Assembly (NCBI GenBank): GCA_964480275.1
Contig: CAYZOC010000033.1
Span: 1 to 11,260 of the forward strand
DNA length: 11,260 bases
Direction: 5' to 3'
DNA from: DATESG01 sp964480275
GTDB lineage: Bacteria > Bacillota_I > Bacilli_A > RFN20 > CAG-826
In this document: piece after piece, positions 8,194 through 11,260 of the stretch
How the letters are laid out: each line of letters begins with the position of its first letter
Position numbering within the stretch: the first letter of the stretch is position 1
The notes under the pieces: model-generated
The model's database searches: none
What the model was told of the DNA's origin: nothing
The model's input: the letters and a program-made list of their open reading frames with translations, nothing else
Made by a program: the position numbers and the translations under genes

Positions 8194-8757
8194 TTAAATC
8201 TTGCCAACGAGGTCGAGTCCTGGAGTTAGAGTTTTTTCGCCTTCTTGCCACTTTGCTGGACAAACTTCTTTGGGGTTTTTCCGAATATATTGAGCGGCTT
8301 TAACCTTGCTAATTAATGTCGAAGCATCACGACCAATACCACCAGCGTTAATTTCCATGGCTTGGACAACGCCATCAGGGTCAATTAAAAATGTTGCCCG
8401 TTGGGCGAGCCCGTCTTCTTCATCAAGAACATCAAATAGACGAGTAACGCGATGGGTTGGATCACCAATCATTGGATAGGTAAGCTTACTAATCGCTTCG
8501 GAATGATCATGCCACGCCTTATGGGTAAAGTGCGTGTCAGTGGAGACAGAGAATACTTGCACACCTAACTTTTGGAGGGCTGGATATTCGCTTTGTAAAT
8601 CTTCTAATTCAGTAGGACAAACAAAGGTAAAATCTGCTGGATAAAAGCAAACGATACTCCATTTTCCTTCGAAATCTTTTTCTGTGACTGTGATGAACTT
8701 TTCATCAACATATGCTTGAGCGGTGAATTCACCGATTTTTTTTCCGACTAATGACAT
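8194..8757 (-). CDS. ahpC: Alkyl hydroperoxide reductase subunit C (2-Cys peroxiredoxin)
   Basis: This 187-residue peroxiredoxin, the standard AhpC length, reduces hydrogen peroxide, organic peroxides and probably peroxynitrite in the cytoplasm. The peroxidatic Cys47 is in FYPADFTFVCPTE, the partner Arg in the GLAQRATFLI stretch, and the resolving Cys166 in KEVCPAKW near the C-terminus. The GGIGRD segment fits the bacterial AhpC type that forms decamers. I start it at 8757, which has AAAGGAGG ten bases upstream. The frame is open to an ATG at 8823, but that would place the promoter inside the coding region and give a non-homologous N-terminal extension. It is the first gene of ahpC-ahpF. Confidence 0.97.
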   Translation of the reverse strand: MSLVGKKIGEFTAQAYVDEKFITVTEKDFEGKWSIVCFYPADFTFVCPTELEDLQSEYPALQKLGVQVFSVSTDTHFTHKAWHDHSEAISKLTYPMIGDPTHRVTRLFDVLDEEDGLAQRATFLIDPDGVVQAMEINAGGIGRDASTLISKVKAAQYIRKNPKEVCPAKWQEGEKTLTPGLDLVGKI

Positions 8758-8789
8758 ATAAATAATTCCTCCTTTGTCATCTTTTCCAT

Positions 8790-8807
8790 ATAAGATTATC
8801 ATCTTAT
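8790..8807. promoter_or_regulatory. Inverted repeat over the ahpC -10 (candidate peroxide-responsive operator)
   Basis: The minus strand reads ATAAGAT-GATA-ATCTTAT, a perfect seven-base inverted repeat with a four-base spacer. It covers the -10 hexamer, so a bound repressor would block RNA polymerase. The position fits a PerR/Fur-type operator, but the spacing differs from the 7-1-7 Per box, so the regulator is not established. Confidence 0.5.
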
Positions 8808-8823
8808 TTACACTCCTTTTCAA
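8795..8823 (-). promoter_or_regulatory. Sigma-A promoter of ahpCF
   Basis: On the minus strand a -35 TTGAAA (8823-8818) and a -10 GATAAT (8800-8795) are separated by exactly 17 bases. Transcription would start near 8788, giving a leader of about 30 bases that contains the AAAGGAGG site. Confidence 0.8.
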
Positions 8824-8857
8824 AGGATATACTCAAAAAATACCGAATTGTTGGCCT

Positions 8858-8887
8858 AAAGAAGAAAAAGGCCAATTTTGGCCTTTT
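8858..8887 (-). terminator. Intrinsic terminator of the DUF1905/PgpA-family operon
   Basis: A perfect 10-base inverted repeat, AAAAGGCCAA and TTGGCCTTTT (8866-8875 and 8878-8887) around two bases, is followed on the minus strand by a U-rich stretch. A third GGCC arm at 8851-8857 (TTGGCCT on the plus strand) could pair alternatively with 8869-8875. Confidence 0.8.
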
Positions 8888-8912
8888 GTTATTTATGTCT
8901 TCTTTAATTTAT

Positions 8913-9464
8913 TTACTTCTTGTAAAGATCAATTATAAAATCGGTATCAGCATAGCGATGGGCAATCGAAGAAGCCGCAGCAGCGGCAACTGCACCAACT
9001 AAATCATCAATAAAGGTGTTACATTTCTTTTTGCTCTCACCTTTTTTATTATCTAGTTCACCAATAATTCCTGGTTTAGTTTTATCAACATAACCAAAAT
9101 TTGTTAAGCCAATTGAGCCATAAACATTAACAATTGATAAGGCTAGTATTTCATCAATACCATAAAGTCCATAGTCACTTAATAAAATTGTTGATAATGG
9201 TTCGGAAATTAATCCTTCCTCGGCTAGTCGATCAATTTCAATGCCTGTTAAAATTGCATGTTGGACTTCGCGCTTCATTAAAACACGTTCAATGTGATCA
9301 AGACAAATTTCCATTGTTAAAGTTTCAACATACTTTTTTTGGAGGTTATAAGTAACACTTGCAATACTCTCAAGTGAGACTCCCCTTTTTGCTAGGCGAT
9401 CAACAATGACATCATACTTTTTTTCATCATTAAGGCGATTCATTTCATCAATATTCTTGTTCAT
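8913..9464 (-). CDS. Phosphatidylglycerophosphatase A family protein (YutG/LtrC-like)
   Basis: This 183-residue protein closely recalls Bacillus YutG and Listeria LtrC, members of the PgpA family. Recognisable stretches are LAKRGVSLESIA (24-35), YVETLTMEICLDHIERVL (45-62), KREVQHAILTGIEID (64-78), the core YGIDEILALSIVNVYGSIG (101-119) and HTFIDD-like NTFIDDLVGAVAAAAASSIAHR (149-170). Classical PgpA removes phosphate from phosphatidylglycerophosphate to give phosphatidylglycerol; this Gram-positive branch is smaller and largely soluble, and LtrC was linked to growth at low temperature. Activity of this branch is less certain than the family name suggests. The start is supported by GGAAAGGA seven bases before the ATG; the first 17 bases overlap the upstream DUF1905 gene, so the two are co-transcribed. 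Confidence 0.9.
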   Translation of the reverse strand: MNKNIDEMNRLNDEKKYDVIVDRLAKRGVSLESIASVTYNLQKKYVETLTMEICLDHIERVLMKREVQHAILTGIEIDRLAEEGLISEPLSTILLSDYGLYGIDEILALSIVNVYGSIGLTNFGYVDKTKPGIIGELDNKKGESKKKCNTFIDDLVGAVAAAAASSIAHRYADTDFIIDLYKK

Positions 9465-9816
9465 TTTTTTTCCTTTCCTTGTAGAGGTCTTTCTTTAATT
9501 TATTAATAACACTCATAATCTCGTCTTCTTCATCCCAAAACTCCCGTAGGTAGAGTGAGACAACTACATTATCACCAGCATCCTTATTGATACTAGTTCT
9601 AATTTTATTATTAATTGAGATGATTTTATCTTCACCCTTGCGTGGTGCTAGATTTAATTCAGAAATGTAGTAATCATCAATAAGGCCAAATACCTTCATA
9701 TAGCCCCACTTGCCTTGAATATCCTTGGTGTTTGGAATGACAAGATGATAGGTCCAACTGCCAAAACCTTGCTTATACTCTAGTGTGAGGGTTTGGTTTT
9801 CAATTAATTTTTTCAT
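9448..9816 (-). CDS. DUF1905 domain protein
   Basis: This small soluble protein (122 residues) matches the DUF1905 pattern. It has GSWTYHLVIP (19-28), a VFGLIDDYYISELNLAPRKGEDKIISINNKIR segment (42-73) and INKDAGDNVVVSL (76-88); the family typically shows G-W-Y-x-x-P, an IDG-like turn, an L-P repeat, and I/VRKAIGKxxGDxVxVxL. The fold is a small beta-barrel of unknown biochemical role, sometimes joined to YdeI/OmdA domains, which are absent here. The C-terminal 30 residues are highly charged and probably helical. The ATG has AAAGG seven bases upstream. It ends with TGA, the only such stop in the window's genes and evidence against TGA=Trp. It overlaps the PgpA-family gene by 17 bases. Confidence 0.82.
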   Translation of the reverse strand: MKKLIENQTLTLEYKQGFGSWTYHLVIPNTKDIQGKWGYMKVFGLIDDYYISELNLAPRKGEDKIISINNKIRTSINKDAGDNVVVSLYLREFWDEEDEIMSVINKLKKDLYKERKKNEQEY

Positions 9817-9834
9817 AATCTTACCTTTGTTTTA

Positions 9835-9843
9835 ATTGTAGCA
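9835..9843 (-). promoter_or_regulatory. Possible extended -10 promoter of the DUF1905 operon
   Basis: The minus strand reads TGCTACAAT, a TGn-extended -10 close to consensus, about 19 bases before the start codon. The leader would be very short and no good -35 is present (a TTGTAA lies 20 bases upstream). Confidence 0.4.
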
Positions 9844-9951
9844 AAAAGATTGAGAAATAATTACAACTACTCGCTACTTTATATTTACTAAATAGTTGAG
9901 TTGAACTGATAAACTATCATATATGTCAACAAGTTACAAGATGACTTCCAC

Positions 9952-9987
9952 TATTTAAGTTAGTATCTCTATGCTATATTTAAGTTA
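9952..9987 (+). repeat. Direct repeat upstream of the DUF697 gene
   Basis: TATTTAAGTTA occurs exactly twice, at 9952-9962 and 9977-9987, with starts 25 bases apart, in the 260-base spacer between two divergent operons. The second copy overlaps the TGCTATATT extended -10 candidate at 9972-9980. It might be a regulator binding site or chance in AT-rich DNA. Confidence 0.5.
9972..9980 (+). promoter_or_regulatory. Possible extended -10 promoter for the DUF697 gene
   Basis: TGCTATATT is a TGn-extended -10 about 97 bases before the start codon. An alternative is TTGTCA (10016-10021), 16 bases, TATTGA (10038-10043), which would give a shorter leader. Neither is strong. Confidence 0.3.
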
Positions 9988-10076
9988 AAGAAAAATGATA
10001 TTTGTAGATAGCACTTTGTCACATTTGTCATCATCACTATTGATTTAGACTAGCAAGAAAGTTTTGGGAGGAAACA

Positions 10077-11141
10077 ATGAAAAAAGTACAAGAAACTAAG
10101 AAGTTAACCCTCGAAGAATATCAGGAAAGATATACTAGTCGCGAAAATGTCGAAGCGGCCAAAACATTTCTTTTCATCCTTGGGGCGGCAATTGGTCTTA
10201 TTATTGTCACAAGTTTATTTTTTGTTGTCCTTCGCCTATTTGAAATTCATAATATTGCCGGTTATGTTGGTGTAGTTGCAGCGGTATTGATTTTTATCTT
10301 TTTATATTTAGTTCCTGTCGTAAAGCTTAGTAAAACTAAATCATTTCAAACAAATATTAAAACAACAACTGCCAAAAAGGCCAAACGCCATAACAAGATT
10401 CTTCGCGAAGAAATCGCTGATAAAATGATTGATGTCACAATTAAAACTGAGGGTGTCGGCTGGTATAGTGATAAACAGGTCGCACGTCTAGCGGTTGCCC
10501 GTCAACGTCGAAATGATCAGGCACTAAAAGATGCCCTGACAGAAATTTATCAAACTGATGTTAAAACTGCTGCCAACAAATTAATTAGAAAAGCCGCAGT
10601 GCGCGTGGGTATTACGACCGCAGTATCGCAATCCGAACACATTGATACACTTTTTGTCCTTGTCTATGATTTAAAACTAATCAAAGATATTGTTTATCTT
10701 TATGGTTACCGTCCTTCGGATACGAAAATGGTCAAAATATATAAGACGGTCATTAGCAATGCACTAATTGCCTATGGGTTAAGTACAGGTACCACGAGCC
10801 TTGGTAAAACATTTGGTAGTGGCATCGTTAGCATGATTGATAAGGCCTCAAATAGCATGAATCCTCTAACATCGACCTTTGGTAGTGTTGTTGGCGGGAT
10901 TGCGGGAACCGCTCTAGAATCTTCGCTCCAATTTATTGTTAATTCAACATTTACAACACTGATCGGCTATCAAACTAAAAAATATCTAAGCAAGGAATAT
11001 AATTTACAAGATATTCTTGATAATGTTGAACTAGTGGAAACGCCTGATGAGCAAGTAAAAATGATTGAATCAATCAAAGACGAAGTAAGAGAAAACTTAG
11101 TTAAAAAACATAAAAAAGAGAAGATCAAACCCGCAACTTAA
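10077..11141 (+). CDS. DUF697 (YcjF-like) two-span membrane protein
   Basis: This 354-residue protein has two N-terminal membrane helices (about 29-53 and 61-82), then a basic cytoplasmic segment (about 84-160) and a DUF697-type region (about 160-305). In that region, AANKLIRKAAVRVGITTAVSQ and HIDTLFVLVYDLKLIKDIVYLYG match the family pattern of a hydrophobic domain usually linked to, or next to, a GTPase of the YcjX/Era-like type. Glycine-rich segments at 234-280 may also enter the membrane. The tail is highly charged and ends in lysines. GGGAGG at 10066-10071 lies five bases before the ATG. No GTPase partner is visible, and the gene stands alone on the plus strand. Its role is unknown; the family call rests on pattern memory. 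Confidence 0.8.
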   Translation: MKKVQETKKLTLEEYQERYTSRENVEAAKTFLFILGAAIGLIIVTSLFFVVLRLFEIHNIAGYVGVVAAVLIFIFLYLVPVVKLSKTKSFQTNIKTTTAKKAKRHNKILREEIADKMIDVTIKTEGVGWYSDKQVARLAVARQRRNDQALKDALTEIYQTDVKTAANKLIRKAAVRVGITTAVSQSEHIDTLFVLVYDLKLIKDIVYLYGYRPSDTKMVKIYKTVISNALIAYGLSTGTTSLGKTFGSGIVSMIDKASNSMNPLTSTFGSVVGGIAGTALESSLQFIVNSTFTTLIGYQTKKYLSKEYNLQDILDNVELVETPDEQVKMIESIKDEVRENLVKKHKKEKIKPAT

Positions 11142-11159
11142 TAATAATCTCAATCTATT

Positions 11160-11203
11160 AAAAAACCCCTATATTTCCTTTTTTACGAGGGCAAAATTTA
11201 GGG
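11160..11203 (-). terminator. Terminator downstream of the tRNA
   Basis: On the minus strand CCCTAAATTT (11203-11194) pairs with AAATATAGGG (11176-11167) with one mismatch, and six U follow (A-run 11160-11165). The loop is large (17 bases). It would end transcripts of the tRNA and lies just past the convergent DUF697 gene; the plus-strand reading lacks a U-run. Confidence 0.6.
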
Positions 11204-11219
11204 AGAACTTTCATAAAAG

Positions 11220-11260
11220 TGGTGGAGCTGACGAGGATCGAACTCGCTACCTCATCGTTG
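11220..11260 (-). tRNA. tRNA, 3' half only (probably Ala or Val)
   Basis: The minus strand shows the anticodon-stem 3' arm CGATG, a five-base variable loop AGGTA, a T-arm GCGAG-TTCGATC-CTCGT, the acceptor 3' strand CAGCTCC, discriminator A73 and an encoded CCA end. The base before the stem region is consistent with C36-A37-A38, that is an anticodon ending in C (GNN codons). Position 70 is U and 73 is A, which fits Ala (G3-U70) or Val (A3-U70). The 5' half is outside the window, so the type cannot be settled. Confidence 0.85.

Noticed and set aside
8758..8823. Longer N-terminus for AhpC starting at 8823
   Set aside because: The -35, -10 and AAAGGAGG site lie inside this stretch, and the protein from 8757 has exactly the normal AhpC length and N-terminus.
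1..11260. CRISPR array, insertion sequence or prophage
   Set aside because: No regularly spaced repeats, transposase, terminal inverted repeats, integrase or phage structural genes were seen.

Overview
This window comes from a low-GC bacterium of the Bacillota/Mollicutes type. The signs are AT-rich codon use, AGGAGG-like ribosome binding sites, sigma-A type promoters, and intrinsic terminators after nearly every transcription unit. TGA is used as a stop codon in the gene ending at 9448 and tryptophans are encoded by TGG, so the Mycoplasma code (TGA=Trp) does not apply. A relative of Acholeplasma, Izemoplasma or Haloplasma, or an Erysipelotrichia-like organism, would fit; this placement is inferred. 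No mobile element, CRISPR array or phage gene is visible.

Layout: there are ten convincing protein genes, nine on the minus strand and one on the plus strand. Reading down the minus strand from right to left, these are: (a) 9816-8913, a DUF1905 protein and a YutG/LtrC-type phosphatidylglycerophosphatase A family protein in overlapping frames; (b) 8757-6646, ahpC-ahpF, a complete peroxide-detoxifying peroxiredoxin and its NADH-dependent reductase, behind a strong sigma-A promoter whose -10 lies inside an inverted repeat; (c) 6465-5446, a single-gene Na+/Ca2+ exchanger-family antiporter; (d) 5328-1876, a two-gene operon of an AttH/CrtC-like (lipocalin-type) protein and a PEP-synthase/rifampicin-phosphotransferase-like enzyme; (e) 1752-177, an ECF sigma factor overlapping the gene for a single-pass membrane protein that is probably its anti-sigma factor. 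Each of these units ends in a recognisable hairpin plus U-tract.

On the plus strand, 10077-11141 encodes a DUF697 (YcjF-like) two-span membrane protein. At the right edge, the 3' half of a tRNA lies on the minus strand (11220 to beyond the window), with an encoded CCA end and its own terminator.

Much of the region is housekeeping or stress related: envelope stress sigma/anti-sigma, peroxide defence, phospholipid metabolism and cation exchange. The least understood unit is the AttH-like plus PEP-dikinase-like operon. It looks like a two-component small-molecule phosphorylation module, with separate genes for what I recall as fused domains in some animal 'putative PEP synthase' proteins.
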